The translations under genes and the position numbers were made by a program. Below, piece by piece: positions 37,507-47,494 of a stretch of DNA of 64,000 nucleotides. Where the stretch lies: NCBI RefSeq assembly GCF_901543175.1, contig NZ_LR594040.1, forward strand, positions 1,860,001 through 1,924,000, in the 5' to 3' direction. Every line of letters starts with the position of its first letter. Within the stretch, counting starts at the first letter, position 1. Source of the stretch: Streptococcus australis. Lineage in GTDB: Bacteria > Bacillota > Bacilli > Lactobacillales > Streptococcaceae. The notes beneath the pieces are model-generated. The model did not search any database. It was not told where the DNA came from and worked only from the letters and a program-made list of their open reading frames with translations.

Positions 37507-38142
37507 ATGGAATTTAGAACTATTAAAGAGGATGGACAGGTCCAAGAAGAAATCAAAAAATCGCGCTTTATCTGTCACGCAAAGCGTGTCTATAGTGAAG
37601 AAGAGGCTCGTGACTTTATCACTGCCATCAAAAAAGAACACTACAAAGCCACCCATAACTGCTCTGCCTTTATTATTGGGGAGCGCAGTGAGATAAAGCG
37701 TACGAGTGATGATGGCGAACCTAGTGGTACTGCTGGAGTCCCTATGCTTGGCGTCTTAGAAAATCATAATCTTACTAATGTTTGCGTAGTGGTTACTCGC
37801 TACTTTGGGGGCATTAAGTTAGGCGCTGGCGGACTCATCCGTGCATACGCAGGTAGTGTTGCCTTAGCGGTCAAAGAAATTGGCATTATAGAAATCAAAG
37901 AGCAAGCTGGTATAACTATTCAAATGTCTTACGCTCAGTATCAAGAATATGGAAATTTCCTTAAGGAACATAATCTCATGGAACTTGAAACAACCTTCAC
38001 AGATCAAATTGATACCTTGATTTATGTCGATAAGGAAGAGAAAGAAAATATCAAGGCTGCTCTCATAGAATTTTTCAATGGGAAAGTGACTTTAATAGAA
38101 CAAGGTTTACGAGAAGTTGAAGTTCCTGTAAACTTAGTGTAA
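37507..38142 (+). CDS. yigZ: YigZ/IMPACT-family protein (UPF0029)
   Basis: This 211-residue protein has the IMPACT/UPF0029 N-terminal domain. Its characteristic stretch covers SRFICHAKRV, RTSDDGEPSGTAGVPML and VVTRYFGGIKLGAGGLIRAY. A C-terminal DUF1949-type ferredoxin-like domain follows (from about residue 135). The molecular function is not established. It is transcribed divergently from comFA and is followed 15 bases later by a small PH-domain gene, with which it probably forms an operon. The start codon has no ribosome-binding site. Confidence 0.93.
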   Translation: MEFRTIKEDGQVQEEIKKSRFICHAKRVYSEEEARDFITAIKKEHYKATHNCSAFIIGERSEIKRTSDDGEPSGTAGVPMLGVLENHNLTNVCVVVTRYFGGIKLGAGGLIRAYAGSVALAVKEIGIIEIKEQAGITIQMSYAQYQEYGNFLKEHNLMELETTFTDQIDTLIYVDKEEKENIKAALIEFFNGKVTLIEQGLREVEVPVNLV

Positions 38143-38157
38143 ATAAAGGAGAAATAT

Positions 38158-38601
38158 ATGGCGTTTGGAAAATTTATTCAAGGACTTGCTGGTAATTTTA
38201 GCGAGCAAAACAAAGAAGCTCTTATCAAAGAATATGGTCAATACCTACTAGAGAATGAAGAAATCCAAAGTGGATATAAACTCATTCGTGACGCAATCAT
38301 CTTTACAAATATTCGTATTATCTTTACAGATAAACAAGGCGCTACGGGTCGCAAGATGTCTGTTAAGTCACTCTTTTTGATGAACATTGTCAACGTTGAA
38401 ATGGAAACTGCTGGAGCAGGTATAGACGATAGTGAGATTACGATCACTTATTTAGAGAATGTCTTTCTAAAAGCACATAATGAGCATTTTAGTTTCCACA
38501 AATTTGAATTTCCTAAGAAAACGGATATCCTCCCACTTTACACCTATTTACTAGAATTGGCTTATCATAATCGATTAAAAATTAACGGCTTAGAGCTTTG
38601 A
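38158..38601 (+). CDS. Bacterial PH-domain protein
   Basis: This is a 147-residue soluble protein with the bacterial pleckstrin-homology pattern LLENEEIQSGYKLIRDAIIFTNIRIIFTDKQG, a strand-rich first half and a helical C-terminus. A good AAAGGAG Shine-Dalgarno precedes the ATG. The family has no defined function in streptococci. It is followed immediately by a strong terminator, so the yigZ unit ends here. Confidence 0.85.
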   Translation: MAFGKFIQGLAGNFSEQNKEALIKEYGQYLLENEEIQSGYKLIRDAIIFTNIRIIFTDKQGATGRKMSVKSLFLMNIVNVEMETAGAGIDDSEITITYLENVFLKAHNEHFSFHKFEFPKKTDILPLYTYLLELAYHNRLKINGLEL

Positions 38602-38608
38602 TATAAAA

Positions 38609-38633
38609 AAATCCTATCGCTTCGATAGGATTT
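38609..38633 (+). terminator. Terminator of yigZ unit
   Basis: Eleven-base arms AAATCCTATCG / CGATAGGATTT have a three-base loop and lie seven bases after the PH-domain gene. Confidence 0.85.
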
Positions 38634-38640
38634 CTATATT

Positions 38641-38668
38641 TTACAAATAACCTAGAGCACGTTATACT
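38641..38668 (+). promoter_or_regulatory. cysK promoter
   Basis: TTACAA (38641-38646) and TATACT (38663-38668) are 16 bases apart, about 30 bases upstream of the cysK ATG, which has an AGAGG ribosome-binding site. Confidence 0.55.
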
Positions 38669-38697
38669 AGTATCATCTTATACAAAGAGGTATATCT

Positions 38698-39624
38698 ATG
38701 ACTATTTATAACAATATCACTGAACTAATCGGACAAACACCAATTGTTAAACTCAACAATATCGTTCCAGATGGTGCCGCAGATGTTTATGTAAAACTTG
38801 AAGCTTTTAACCCTGGATCATCAGTAAAAGACCGTATTGCCCTTAGCATGATTGAAAAGGCTGAGCAGGATGGCATTCTAAAACCCGGTGCTACTATTGT
38901 TGAAGCAACAAGTGGGAATACTGGAATCGGACTTTCTTGGGTTGGTGCTGCTAAAGGATATAAAGTCGTTATCGTCATGCCAGAAACGATGAGTGTGGAA
39001 CGACGTAAGATTATCCAAGCCTATGGTGCTGAACTCGTCCTCACTCCTGGTAGCGAGGGAATGAAAGGGGCTATCGCCAAAGCCCAAGAAATCGCAGCTG
39101 AACGCGATGGCTTTCTTCCGCTCCAGTTTAATAATCCAGCTAATCCTGAAGTACACGAAAGAACAACAGGAGCTGAAATACTAGCTGCTTTCGGTTCTGA
39201 TGGACTAGATGCCTTTGTGGGTGGTGTCGGAACTGGTGGAACAATCTCAGGTGTTTCTCATGCACTTAAAGCAGCAAATTCTAATATTCAAGTTTTTGCA
39301 GTTGAAGCTGATGAATCTGCTATTCTGTCTGGTGAAAAACCAGGACCTCACAAAATTCAAGGTATCTCCGCTGGATTTATTCCTGATACACTTGATACAA
39401 AAGCCTATGACGGTATCGTCCGTGTAACATCAGATGATGCTCTTGCACTTGGCCGTGAGATTGGCGGAAAAGAAGGCTTCCTTGTTGGTATTTCTTCTGC
39501 CGCAGCGATCTACGGAGCAATTGAAATTGCTAAGAAATTAGGTACAGGTAAGAAAGTCCTTGCTTTAGCACCAGATAACGGCGAACGTTATTTATCTACA
39601 GCACTCTATGAATTTGAAGTGTAG
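38698..39624 (+). CDS. cysK: Cysteine synthase A (O-acetylserine sulfhydrylase)
   Basis: This is a 308-residue PLP enzyme that makes cysteine from O-acetylserine and sulfide. The Schiff-base Lys lies in [11 protein letters not shown] at about residue 44. The substrate loop TSGNTG, the phosphate-cup [10 protein letters not shown] and the C-terminal SSAAAIYGA are all present. It is monocistronic and has the opposite orientation to the neighbouring ribosomal operon. The length is that of the family. Confidence 0.97.
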   Translation: MTIYNNITELIGQTPIVKLNNIVPDGAADVYVKLEAFNPGSSVKDRIALSMIEKAEQDGILKPGATIVEATSGNTGIGLSWVGAAKGYKVVIVMPETMSVERRKIIQAYGAELVLTPGSEGMKGAIAKAQEIAAERDGFLPLQFNNPANPEVHERTTGAEILAAFGSDGLDAFVGGVGTGGTISGVSHALKAANSNIQVFAVEADESAILSGEKPGPHKIQGISAGFIPDTLDTKAYDGIVRVTSDDALALGREIGGKEGFLVGISSAAAIYGAIEIAKKLGTGKKVLALAPDNGERYLSTALYEFEV

Positions 39625-39640
39625 TCTCCTAAATGCACTT

Positions 39641-39665
39641 AGCCCTTATCAAAGGGCTTTTTTGT
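39641..39665 (+). terminator. Terminator of cysK
   Basis: AGCCCTT-ATCA-AAGGGCT is followed by a T-run. Confidence 0.87.
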
Positions 39666-39683
39666 TTACTCACTCTAAAACAA

Positions 39684-39708
39684 AAAAGGAAGCAAATTGC
39701 TTCCTTTT
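39684..39708 (-). terminator. Terminator of rpsB-tsf
   Basis: Arms AAAAGGAAGC / GCTTCCTTTT have a short AT loop; the minus strand has T residues after the stem. It lies just after the tsf stop at 39712. Confidence 0.87.
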
Positions 39709-39711
39709 CAA

Positions 39712-40752
39712 TTAGTTATTCAAGGCTGCTGCCATTGTAGCTGCAACTTCTGCTTCGAAGTCGTTCGCAGCTTTCTCGATACCTTCACCAACTTCAAAGC
39801 GAGCGAACTCAACTACTGAAGCGTTAACTGATTCAAGGTATGCTTCAACTGTCTTGCTGTCGTCCATGATGTAGACTTGTGCAAGAAGTGTGTATGCTTG
39901 GTCAACTTTAGTGTTGTCAAGCATGAAGCGATCCATTTTACCTGGGATGATTTTGTCCCAGATTTTTTCTGGTTTACCTTCTGCAGCCAACTCAGCTTTG
40001 ATGTCAGCTTCTGCTTGGGCGATTACTTCGTCAGTCAATTGAGCTTTTGATCCGTAAGCCAAGTGTGGAAGAGCTGGTTTGTTAACCATAGCGCGGCTTT
40101 CATTGTCTTGGTCGATGACGTGGTTCAATTGTGCCAATTCATCTTTAACAAATTGCTCATCCAATTCTTTGTAAGAAAGAACTGTTGGTTTCATCGCTGC
40201 AATGTGCATTGACAATTGTTTAGCAAGAGCTTCGTCTCCACCTTCGATAACTGAGATAACACCGATACGGCCTCCGTTGTGTTGATAAGCTCCAAAGTGT
40301 TGCGCATCTGTTTTTTCAATCAAAGCAAAACGACGGAATGAGATTTTTTCTCCGATAGTTGCTGTTGCAGATACATACGCTGCTTCAAGAGTTTCACCTG
40401 AAGGCATTGTCAAAGCAAGAGCTTCTTCATTGTTAGCTGGTTTTCCTTCAGCAATTACTTTAGCTGTAGCGTTTACCAAGTCAACGAATTGAGCGTTTTT
40501 CGCAACGAAGTCAGTTTCAGCGTTTACTTCAATTACTGCTGCAACATTACCGTTAACATAAACACCAGTCAAACCTTCTGCAGCAACGCGGTCAGCTTTC
40601 TTAGCTGCTTTCGCCATACCTTTTTCACGAAGCAATTCAATCGCTTTTTCGATGTCACCGTCTGTTTCTACAAGCGCTTTTTTAGCGTCCATAACACCGG
40701 CACCAGATTTTTCACGCAACTCTTTTACAAGTTTAGCTGTAATTTCTGCCAT
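39712..40752 (-). CDS. tsf: Elongation factor Ts
   Basis: This is a 346-residue guanine-nucleotide exchange factor for EF-Tu. The N-terminal UBA-like domain ends in the family signature [21 protein letters not shown]. The core and dimerisation subdomains follow, with [12 protein letters not shown] and [17 protein letters not shown] lies seven bases before the ATG. It is separated from rpsB by a 79-base gap containing a strong GC-rich hairpin. Confidence 0.97.
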   Translation of the reverse strand: MAEITAKLVKELREKSGAGVMDAKKALVETDGDIEKAIELLREKGMAKAAKKADRVAAEGLTGVYVNGNVAAVIEVNAETDFVAKNAQFVDLVNATAKVIAEGKPANNEEALALTMPSGETLEAAYVSATATIGEKISFRRFALIEKTDAQHFGAYQHNGGRIGVISVIEGGDEALAKQLSMHIAAMKPTVLSYKELDEQFVKDELAQLNHVIDQDNESRAMVNKPALPHLAYGSKAQLTDEVIAQAEADIKAELAAEGKPEKIWDKIIPGKMDRFMLDNTKVDQAYTLLAQVYIMDDSKTVEAYLESVNASVVEFARFEVGEGIEKAANDFEAEVAATMAAALNN

Positions 40753-40779
40753 TTTGATTCTCCTATATTTTTTAAAAAA

Positions 40780-40810
40780 TAGGAGAGCTGGGCTACGCCC
40801 CGCCCTCCTA
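40780..40810 (-). terminator. Hairpin with U-run between rpsB and tsf (possible attenuator)
   Basis: The 31-base interrupted palindrome has outer arms TAGGAG/CTCCTA and inner GC, GGGC/GCCC pairs. It is followed on the minus strand by ATTTTTT. It could reduce read-through from rpsB into tsf. Confidence 0.65.
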
Positions 40811-40831
40811 GGTAATTACTATTTATACGAA

Positions 40832-41611
40832 TTAAGCGTTGTCGCCTTCTACTACTTCAACGATTTCTTCGATTGAGTCTGCTTGAGCTTCTGAAGCTGC
40901 AAATTCTGCTTCAACTCCTGATGCGTCTTCTCCTTGACGTCCTTCGATGATAGCGTCAGCCAATTTAGCTGTGATCAATTTAACCGCGCGGATAGCATCA
41001 TCGTTAGCTGGGATGATTACATCGATATCGTCTGGATCAGTGTTTGTGTCAACCATCGCTACAACTGGGATACCCAATTTTTTAGCTTCTTTAACAGCGA
41101 TTTGCTCTTTATGTGGGTCAACTACGTACATTACATCTGGGATACGAGGCATGTCTTCGATACCACCCAAGAATTTTTCAAGACGTGCACGTTGTTTGTT
41201 AAGAAGTGCAACTTCTTTCTTAGGAAGAACTTCGAAAGTTCCATCTTCTTCCATGCGTTTGATTTCTTTCAAACGAGCGATACGTTTTTGGATTGTTCCC
41301 CAGTTTGTAAGAGTTCCACCCAACCAACGGTGGTTGATAAAGTATTGACCTGAACGTACTGCTTCTTCAGCAACTGCATCAGCTGCTTGTTTCTTAGTAC
41401 CAACAAACAATACAACTGCATCGTTAGCTGCTGCATCACGCATAAAGTCGTAAGCTTGGTCAGCGTATTTTACAGTTTGTTGCAAGTCGATAACGTGGAT
41501 TCCGTTACGCTCAGTGAAGATGTACTTAGCCATCTTAGGGTTCCAGCGACGAGTTTGGTGACCAAAGTGTACACCAGCCTCAAGAAGTTGTTTCATTGAA
41601 ATTACTGCCAT
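40832..41611 (-). CDS. rpsB: Ribosomal protein uS2
   Basis: This is a 259-residue small-subunit protein. The signatures [22 protein letters not shown] and [24 protein letters not shown] are diagnostic. The start at 41611 (MAVISMK) has AGGAG eight bases upstream; the longer frame to 41659 runs through the leader. The acidic C-terminal tail is typical for streptococci. It is the first gene of rpsB-tsf, with a leader of about 110 bases. Confidence 0.97.
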   Translation of the reverse strand: MAVISMKQLLEAGVHFGHQTRRWNPKMAKYIFTERNGIHVIDLQQTVKYADQAYDFMRDAAANDAVVLFVGTKKQAADAVAEEAVRSGQYFINHRWLGGTLTNWGTIQKRIARLKEIKRMEEDGTFEVLPKKEVALLNKQRARLEKFLGGIEDMPRIPDVMYVVDPHKEQIAVKEAKKLGIPVVAMVDTNTDPDDIDVIIPANDDAIRAVKLITAKLADAIIEGRQGEDASGVEAEFAASEAQADSIEEIVEVVEGDNA

Positions 41612-41726
41612 GAGTATTTCTCCTTTTTGTTTTTTCCTCTTCTTGATTTCAACTTGCAAAACGACCCAAGGGCAACAGTTTCACAATTCATCAAGAATGA
41701 GTATTATCGTTTACACGACAAGTTTC

Positions 41727-41755
41727 ATTCTACCACATTTTATCAATATTTTCAA
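41727..41755 (-). promoter_or_regulatory. rpsB promoter
   Basis: TTGAAA (41750-41755) and TAGAAT (41727-41732, preceded by TGG) on the minus strand are 17 bases apart. About 115 bases of untranslated leader lie between it and the ATG. Confidence 0.75.
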
Positions 41756-41797
41756 GTGTTTTTGCTAGTTTTTGGTCTAACTAAAAAGTAAAAAAGA

Positions 41798-41822
41798 AAA
41801 GAGACTCAAATCGAGCCTCTTT
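41798..41822 (-). terminator. Terminator of pcsB
   Basis: The stem AAAGAG-G-CTC / GAG-T-CTCTTT with one mismatch is followed by a T-rich tract on the minus strand. Confidence 0.8.
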
Positions 41823-41832
41823 ATTTGGTTCA

Positions 41833-43038
41833 TTAGTTTGGATAGATGTATGTTACGTAACCTTCAGAAGTTGTAGTTGGGTTGAACCATCCACGTTTGT
41901 TTCCAATTGTACGATCTCCACCGTAGTTTGATTCTGATACTTGGATACGAGATGATGATGAAACTGCTGTAACAACCGCTACGTGTCCATAACCACCATC
42001 ATTCCAACATGCAATCGCGCCAACTTGTGGAGTTGATCCTGTACGGAATCCTGCTGCAGCTGCACTTGTTGCCCACTGAGCTCCGTTACCCCAATAGTCT
42101 CCAGCCCAAGGTGCCAATGTTTTAGCTCCCCAAGTACATTCACCAGTTGGGTAACTTGATGCATTTGAGCTGTATGTTGGACGTTGTCTAGCAGGAGTTG
42201 GAGCAGGTGCTGGAGTGTAGCTTGAATCCTCATCATCAGATGTTGATGTCGCTTGCACTTGAGCTGAGAAGCTTGTATTTCCTGAAGCAACTACTGATTG
42301 TTGTTGGCTTGCTTGACGAGCTTTGTAAGCCGCTTCTGCTTCTGCAGCTGCTTTCGCTTCTGCTTCTGCAGCTGCTTTCTTCTCTAGCAAACTAGCTTTT
42401 TCACCTTCTGCAGTAGCTTTCTCAGCAGCAAGGTTCAACTCAGCAACTTTCAACTCAGCTTGCTTAGTTGTCAATACTTGCGCATCATCAGCCAGTTTTT
42501 GTTGGTTAGCAATAACTGTATTGATTGCTTCATTATTGGCGACTTGTTTATCAGAAATTGCTTTTTTATCAGCCTTTTGTTGTTCCAACATTTTGTTGTT
42601 AGCTGATACGATTTCGCTCATGGCAGCTACACGTGAAATCGCTTCAGTAATTGATTTTGAGTTTACAATTGTATTAATGTAGCTAGTCGCAGCTCCATTT
42701 GTCTGTGCACTACGAGCTTGTTTTTCCAATGAGTCATTACGAGCAACAATATTCTTAGAAAGCTCTGTAATTTCTCCTTCAAGTTTTTTAGATTCAGCTT
42801 GTAATTTTTCGTTTTCGGCTTGCAAGCTTGCTTGCTCTGCTTGAATTGTTGAAACTTGACCTTGGATTTGATCCACTTGATTTTGAGCTTCTTGTTGTTG
42901 TGCTGTTAAACTGCTAATTTTATTATCTTGAGCAGCAATTTTTTCATCAGTTGTTTCTGCACGAACAGTTGTCAATACTGCTGTTTGTGAGACCAATACT
43001 GTACTTAACAAAAGTGACGCTAAGATTTTTTTCTTCAT
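41833..43038 (-). CDS. pcsB: Secreted CHAP-domain peptidoglycan hydrolase PcsB
   Basis: This is a 401-residue protein required for daughter-cell separation, working with FtsEX. It has a signal peptide (about 1-27). A long coiled coil (about 30-250) is rich in Gln, Glu, Ala and Lys, and an Ala-rich, then Pro/Ser-rich linker follows. The C-terminal CHAP domain has its catalytic Cys in TGECTWGAK and His in GYGHVAVVT. It has its own promoter with a candidate WalR box, separate from the mreCD operon upstream. Confidence 0.95.
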   Translation of the reverse strand: MKKKILASLLLSTVLVSQTAVLTTVRAETTDEKIAAQDNKISSLTAQQQEAQNQVDQIQGQVSTIQAEQASLQAENEKLQAESKKLEGEITELSKNIVARNDSLEKQARSAQTNGAATSYINTIVNSKSITEAISRVAAMSEIVSANNKMLEQQKADKKAISDKQVANNEAINTVIANQQKLADDAQVLTTKQAELKVAELNLAAEKATAEGEKASLLEKKAAAEAEAKAAAEAEAAYKARQASQQQSVVASGNTSFSAQVQATSTSDDEDSSYTPAPAPTPARQRPTYSSNASSYPTGECTWGAKTLAPWAGDYWGNGAQWATSAAAAGFRTGSTPQVGAIACWNDGGYGHVAVVTAVSSSSRIQVSESNYGGDRTIGNKRGWFNPTTTSEGYVTYIYPN

Positions 43039-43073
43039 ATTCTGTCGATACTCCTTCTATTTGAGACATTACT

Positions 43074-43117
43074 AGTATACCAAAAAAAGACATAATAAAT
43101 ATTACGCCTTTGTTACA
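43074..43117 (-). promoter_or_regulatory. pcsB promoter with candidate WalR box
   Basis: The extended -10 TGGTATACT (TATACT at 43074-43079) lacks a good -35. TGTAACAAAGGCGTAA (43102-43117, minus strand) sits where -35/-40 would be. It resembles the WalR direct repeat TGTNA-N6-TGTNA with one change in the second half. Activation of pcsB by WalR is known in pneumococcus. Confidence 0.6.
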
Positions 43118-43131
43118 TTTATATTTCTTTC

Positions 43132-43626
43132 TTATAGATAAATTTTTTCAAAAATAAATTGAAAAATGACAATCCATAAAAAGTTCAGAATCATTGATGG
43201 GACGAGGCTATAGACAATGAAAACCGGCATAGAGTCTACAGTCAATCCTACAGCCAAAGCCAGAAGATAACTCCCCATATCAAACAGAAAAGTGATTACA
43301 ATAATGGTCAACATCCTTGTCCAACGATTCGTCAATATCACGCTGTTAAACTTGTGGAGCGAAGCACCAATCACGATAAACAAAAGCGTGGCAATTCCAA
43401 TCAAGTGGAAAAAATAAATATCATAAACCAAACCCACTATACAACAATAGGCTAGATAGAGATACTCTGACACTTCGATTGTTTCAAATAAGAGAAACAA
43501 GAATAGAAAATGACTGGCTAAATGAAAGTGGGGAAAGAAGGATCCCACCAGTTGACCAATATGAGCATCAATTAGAACAACAACAGGGAGTAAAAAGAAA
43601 ATACCAACTTGTTTAAACAGTCTCAT
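43132..43626 (-). CDS. mreD: Cell-shape protein MreD
   Basis: This is a 164-residue integral membrane protein with about five hydrophobic segments. It functions with MreC and RodA/PBP2b in peripheral wall synthesis of ovococci. It lies two bases after mreC. Sequence conservation of MreD is low, and the assignment rests on membrane topology, length and position after mreC. Confidence 0.9.
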   Translation of the reverse strand: MRLFKQVGIFFLLPVVVLIDAHIGQLVGSFFPHFHLASHFLFLFLLFETIEVSEYLYLAYCCIVGLVYDIYFFHLIGIATLLFIVIGASLHKFNSVILTNRWTRMLTIIVITFLFDMGSYLLALAVGLTVDSMPVFIVYSLVPSMILNFLWIVIFQFIFEKIYL

Positions 43627-43628
43627 TA

Positions 43629-44444
43629 CTAATTCCCCACTAACTCTACCACATGAAGATCTTTGGTGTCAGCACTCAACTTTACTGTTACCTCTCGCGT
43701 TAGATAATCACTGCTGTGCGTTGTGGCAACAACCTCGCCAACAGGAATATCCTTAACATTGAAGTTTCCGAGTCCTCCTGTAGTCACCTTGTCTCCGGTG
43801 CTAATGTCGCTGTTACTATTTAATTGACTAATTTTAAGCAGTTCAGTTTCCTTGTCATAACCAACGATGATCCCGTAAATTTCAGTAGAACCATGCAGGA
43901 TTTTAACGGAAATTTTGTCGGAATTTTCAGTGTTTGTCAGCAAGTTGACCGTTGTTGAATGCTCCTCTATTTTTGAAACACTACCAATCAAACCACCGTT
44001 TGCAATGGCCAACATATTTTCAGAAACTCCTTTTGAACTTCCCGCATCAATTGTCAACTCTTGCTTCCAAGACACTGGAGCTCGCATAATCACATCTGCT
44101 GCTAAGGTTTTTGTAGCCTGTAATTTTGACTTCATCTCTAGAAGTTGACGTAGTTGTTCATTCTCTGTTTTTAAACGTTCTGATTGATTAGACTCCACTT
44201 CTAGTTTGTAGAGTTGCTTTTTTAAGCTTTCATTTTCATTATAGGTCTGCGTCAAATGGTCCAAATCCGATTTGAAAGCATCAAACCACTGAAAGGGTTT
44301 TTGGACAATTCTATCCACTAAAGAGATCCCATCTCCTAGTTTTGTCACAATAGCACTTGAATAAGTTGTCACTAATAGTACGGAAACTGCCAGAACTGTG
44401 ACAAAAACGATGATTAGATATTTTGATTTTTTAAAACGGTTCAT
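43629..44444 (-). CDS. mreC: Cell-shape protein MreC
   Basis: This is a 271-residue bitopic protein. One N-terminal membrane segment (about residues 9-28) is followed by a coiled coil (about 65-105, NENESLKKQLYKLEVE region). The extracytoplasmic beta-rich MreC core contains APVSWKQELTIDAGSSKGV and GDKVTTGGLG. It scaffolds the elongation machinery. It is followed directly by mreD and preceded by ecfT with a 59-base gap. Confidence 0.95.
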   Translation of the reverse strand: MNRFKKSKYLIIVFVTVLAVSVLLVTTYSSAIVTKLGDGISLVDRIVQKPFQWFDAFKSDLDHLTQTYNENESLKKQLYKLEVESNQSERLKTENEQLRQLLEMKSKLQATKTLAADVIMRAPVSWKQELTIDAGSSKGVSENMLAIANGGLIGSVSKIEEHSTTVNLLTNTENSDKISVKILHGSTEIYGIIVGYDKETELLKISQLNSNSDISTGDKVTTGGLGNFNVKDIPVGEVVATTHSSDYLTREVTVKLSADTKDLHVVELVGN

Positions 44445-44503
44445 ATTCCTACCTTTTTACTAAAGAACTACTACTGTGATTTTTTATCAATCTTACAAAT
44501 CCA

Positions 44504-45298
44504 CTAAGATTTTAAGAAAAATAAGAGACATCCCAGCACCAGAATCACAAGAATCGCCAGTGTATCCTTTTGACTCCATCTCAATTGTCTATACTGACTT
44601 CTACCCTTTCCTCCCTGATAACCACGCGCCTCCATGGCTATTGCCAATGAATCTGCACGCTTTAAGCTCGTCGCAAAAAGAGGAATTAAAATCGGAATCA
44701 TAGCCTTTACTTTTTGAACGATGCTACCTTCGCCAAAGTCAACTCCACGAGCTTTTTGAGCATTCATAATTCGCGTCGTGTCATCCATCAAGGTTGGAAC
44801 AAAACGCAAACTCATTGATAACATGAGACCAATTTCATGAACGGGAACTTTCACGCGTTTCAGAGGCGCTAAGAGAGATTCAACTGCAGCTGCCAAACTC
44901 AAAGGCATGGTCGTTAACGTTAGCAAAGTTGAAAAGAAAACAATCAACACAAAACGACAGAAAATAATTCCAGCTTGTTGCAAAGCATAATCCGTTATTT
45001 TTATAAAAGAAAACTCAAATAAGACATTTCCACTTGAAATGAAAAAGAGTTGAAATAGAGTCGTAAAAGCAATCAAGAAAAACATGGATTTTAATCCCTG
45101 AACAAAAAATGAGAGGGAAACGCCCGACAAAGCGATAAATATACCTGTCGCTACAAAAAGAATGAGATTGGCGAGAGGATTATTAGCCCAAAATACAATC
45201 AAAATCAACAGGATCATAGCGAGCAATTTACTACGGGGATCCAAGCGATGAATGATGGAATCTCCTGGTATATAACGCCCTAAAATCATACTATCCAT
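44504..45298 (-). CDS. ecfT: Energy-coupling factor transmembrane protein EcfT
   Basis: This is a 264-residue membrane component of group II ECF vitamin transporters. Family motifs are the N-terminal [12 protein letters not shown] and the cytoplasmic coupling helices with the Ala-Arg-Gly signatures AQKARGVDF and [13 protein letters not shown]. It pairs with EcfA1/EcfA2 and exchanges different substrate-binding S components encoded elsewhere. It overlaps ecfA2 by 8 bases. Confidence 0.95.
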   Translation of the reverse strand: MDSMILGRYIPGDSIIHRLDPRSKLLAMILLILIVFWANNPLANLILFVATGIFIALSGVSLSFFVQGLKSMFFLIAFTTLFQLFFISSGNVLFEFSFIKITDYALQQAGIIFCRFVLIVFFSTLLTLTTMPLSLAAAVESLLAPLKRVKVPVHEIGLMLSMSLRFVPTLMDDTTRIMNAQKARGVDFGEGSIVQKVKAMIPILIPLFATSLKRADSLAIAMEARGYQGGKGRSQYRQLRWSQKDTLAILVILVLGCLLFFLKS

Positions 45299-46130
45299 TT
45301 AGCGACTCCTTAAACTCCTCTATCTTGATTGGTAGCTTTTTAAAAGCTACACCTCTATCTGCCAAACGTTTACAAAAGGCTGTGATTTTAGGCACACCTA
45401 ACTGTACATTTTCCATAGAGGCAACATCTTGGAAGACATCACTTGGTTTGCCACTTTTGACCAAACTCCCCCTTTCCATAACGTAAACCTGATTAGCATA
45501 CTCAGCTACGTCATCCATCAAATGCGTTACTAGAACGATTGTCATTCCAGCAAGGTGAAGTTTTTTAAACAGAGTCATCAATTCTTTTCTGCCCAAAGGA
45601 TCTAGACCAGCTGTTGGCTCATCCAAAACTAAGACAGTTGGCTCCATCGCTAGTATCCCTGCAATGGCAACACGTCTCATCTGACCACCCGAAAGTTCAA
45701 ATGGGCTCCTCTCAAAGAGTGACTCATCAATGCCCACCAAGGCTAACTTTTCACGCGCAATTTTCTGTGCTTCTTCCTCAGAAACTCCAAAATTTTGTGG
45801 TCCAAACGCAACATCTTTCAAAACAGTTTCTTCGAAAACCTGATTTTCAGCAAATTGAAAAACTAGTCCAACTTGCTTTCGAATCTGTCGAATTTCTTTA
45901 TTTGTTGATGTAGGGGTAATGACGGTATTAAAAACTCGAACAGAACCCTTACTTGGAAGCAATAGGCCATTTAAAAGCTGTAAGATCGTCGATTTTCCAC
46001 TACCTGTATGTCCTATCAAAGCTGTATAGGAGCCGTCCTCAATTGTCAAAGAAACATCAGTCAAGGCTGATGAAGATAGGGGGGTCCCCTCTTGATAGGT
46101 AAAGCTCACATTTTCTAGAGTAATTCCCAT
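45291..46130 (-). CDS. ecfA2: ECF transporter ATPase EcfA2
   Basis: This is a 279-residue ABC ATPase. It has Walker [11 protein letters not shown]-loop [14 protein letters not shown], signature LSGGQMRRV, Walker [13 protein letters not shown] and the His switch VTHLMDD. The motif FAENQ is typical of the second ECF ATPase. It overlaps ecfA1 by 16 bases and ecfT by 8, so the module is tightly coupled. Confidence 0.95.
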   Translation of the reverse strand: MGITLENVSFTYQEGTPLSSSALTDVSLTIEDGSYTALIGHTGSGKSTILQLLNGLLLPSKGSVRVFNTVITPTSTNKEIRQIRKQVGLVFQFAENQVFEETVLKDVAFGPQNFGVSEEEAQKIAREKLALVGIDESLFERSPFELSGGQMRRVAIAGILAMEPTVLVLDEPTAGLDPLGRKELMTLFKKLHLAGMTIVLVTHLMDDVAEYANQVYVMERGSLVKSGKPSDVFQDVASMENVQLGVPKITAFCKRLADRGVAFKKLPIKIEEFKESLNG

Positions 46131-46942
46131 AGCTTGTCCTCTAGCTCTCCTTCTGTCAAATAGCCATCTGGCAACTGATAGCCAGTCTCTCTCAAAGATT
46201 CTCTTAATTGATTAGTAAAAGGATTATCTAAGCCTATCTGGTCAAGGTCATCCCGAGAAAAAAGTTCTCTGGGGCTACTGGTTGACTCCACTTGGCCTTT
46301 TTTCATGACCAATACACGGTCACTCATCGCAACTTCTTCCAAGTCATGCGTAATGGAGACAACTGTCATCTGATAGTCTTTTCGAATCTCTTGAACTGTC
46401 TGAATCAATTCTCTACGTCCCTCGGGATCCAACATACTTGTAGCCTCGTCCAGAATCAAAATAGCTGGTCTCAGAGCAACAACTCCTGCAATGGCCACCC
46501 GTTGTTTTTGTCCACCAGATAAGCGAGCTGGTTCTCTCTTCTTAAAGTCCAGCATACCCACTAACTCCAAAGATTCAGCCACTCTCTTCTGCATTTCTTC
46601 ACGAGGAAGACCCTGATTTTCTAGACCAAAGGCAACATCATCTTCAACAGTTGCCCCTACAAATTGGTTATCTGGATTTTGAAAAACCATGCCAATTTGA
46701 CGGCGCAAGTCCCAAACATTCTCAGAGGATAGCAATTGACCATCTATCCAGATTTCTCCAGACTCTGCTTCAAGCAAGCCATCAATCAAACGAATAGTTG
46801 TCGATTTTCCGCTCCCATTATGACCTACAATCGAAAGCCATTCTCCACGTTTCACGTGAAACGAGACATTATTAACATCATAATGATCTTGGTCTTCCTT
46901 ATAACGAAAAGACAGATCTTTTACTTCAATAATTGATTTCAT
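46115..46942 (-). CDS. ecfA1: ECF transporter ATPase EcfA1
   Basis: This is a 275-residue ABC ATPase. It has Walker [11 protein letters not shown]-loop [14 protein letters not shown], signature LSGGQKQRV, Walker [13 protein letters not shown] and the His switch ITHDLEE. The FQNPDNQF segment is characteristic of EcfA1. It overlaps pgsA by 4 bases. It forms the heterodimeric motor with EcfA2. Confidence 0.95.
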   Translation of the reverse strand: MKSIIEVKDLSFRYKEDQDHYDVNNVSFHVKRGEWLSIVGHNGSGKSTTIRLIDGLLEAESGEIWIDGQLLSSENVWDLRRQIGMVFQNPDNQFVGATVEDDVAFGLENQGLPREEMQKRVAESLELVGMLDFKKREPARLSGGQKQRVAIAGVVALRPAILILDEATSMLDPEGRRELIQTVQEIRKDYQMTVVSITHDLEEVAMSDRVLVMKKGQVESTSSPRELFSRDDLDQIGLDNPFTNQLRESLRETGYQLPDGYLTEGELEDKLWELL

Positions 46943-47484
46943 TTCGAACCAAATGTCCCTCTGAATACATGAGCGCTACCCTTAAAATAATCATAACCAG
47001 AGTAGATAGTGAAAAACAAAGCGATATAAAGCAACAGCTGACCAATTAAATTCCAATGTAAGAGCAAAAAGATAATGGCAAACATCTGACTAAAGGTCTT
47101 GATTTTCCCTGGCATCGCTGCTGCTAGAACTGTCCCTCCCGTCTCAACAAGCAACAAACGCAAGCCTGTCACCGCAAGTTCACGACAGATGATAATAGCA
47201 ACAACCCAAGCTGGAGCCATACCTAACTCAATCAACATGATAAAAGCTGACATAACTAGCAACTTATCCGCCATTGGATCTGCAAACTTTCCAAAGTTGC
47301 TAACCACATTCCATTTACGAGCAAGGTAACCATCAAGGTAATCCGTTACACTAGCAACTGCAAAGATAATCGCTGCCAGCAAATGACTGCCTTGTGAATG
47401 GTCCAAAGTCAAAATAAGAATAAAGAGAGGTATAAAGAGAATTCTACCAATTGTTAATACATTAGGGATTTGTTCTTTTTTCAT
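46939..47484 (-). CDS. pgsA: CDP-diacylglycerol--glycerol-3-phosphate phosphatidyltransferase
   Basis: This is a 181-residue membrane enzyme that makes phosphatidylglycerol phosphate, the committed step to PG and the LTA donor lipid. The CDP-alcohol phosphotransferase motif D-G-x2-A-R-x8-G-x3-D-x3-D is visible as DYLDGYLARKWNVVSNFGKFADPMADK. It starts 10 bases after rodZ and precedes the ECF genes. Hydrophobic segments cover most of the chain. Confidence 0.96.
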   Translation of the reverse strand: MKKEQIPNVLTIGRILFIPLFILILTLDHSQGSHLLAAIIFAVASVTDYLDGYLARKWNVVSNFGKFADPMADKLLVMSAFIMLIELGMAPAWVVAIIICRELAVTGLRLLLVETGGTVLAAAMPGKIKTFSQMFAIIFLLLHWNLIGQLLLYIALFFTIYSGYDYFKGSAHVFRGTFGSK

Positions 47485-47494
47485 TGGTTCTTCC

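Noticed and set aside
41833-43038. Repeat region or array in the Ala-rich part of pcsB
   Set aside because: The nucleotide repetition reflects Ala/Glu-rich linker and coiled-coil codons of PcsB and not a CRISPR or mobile repeat.
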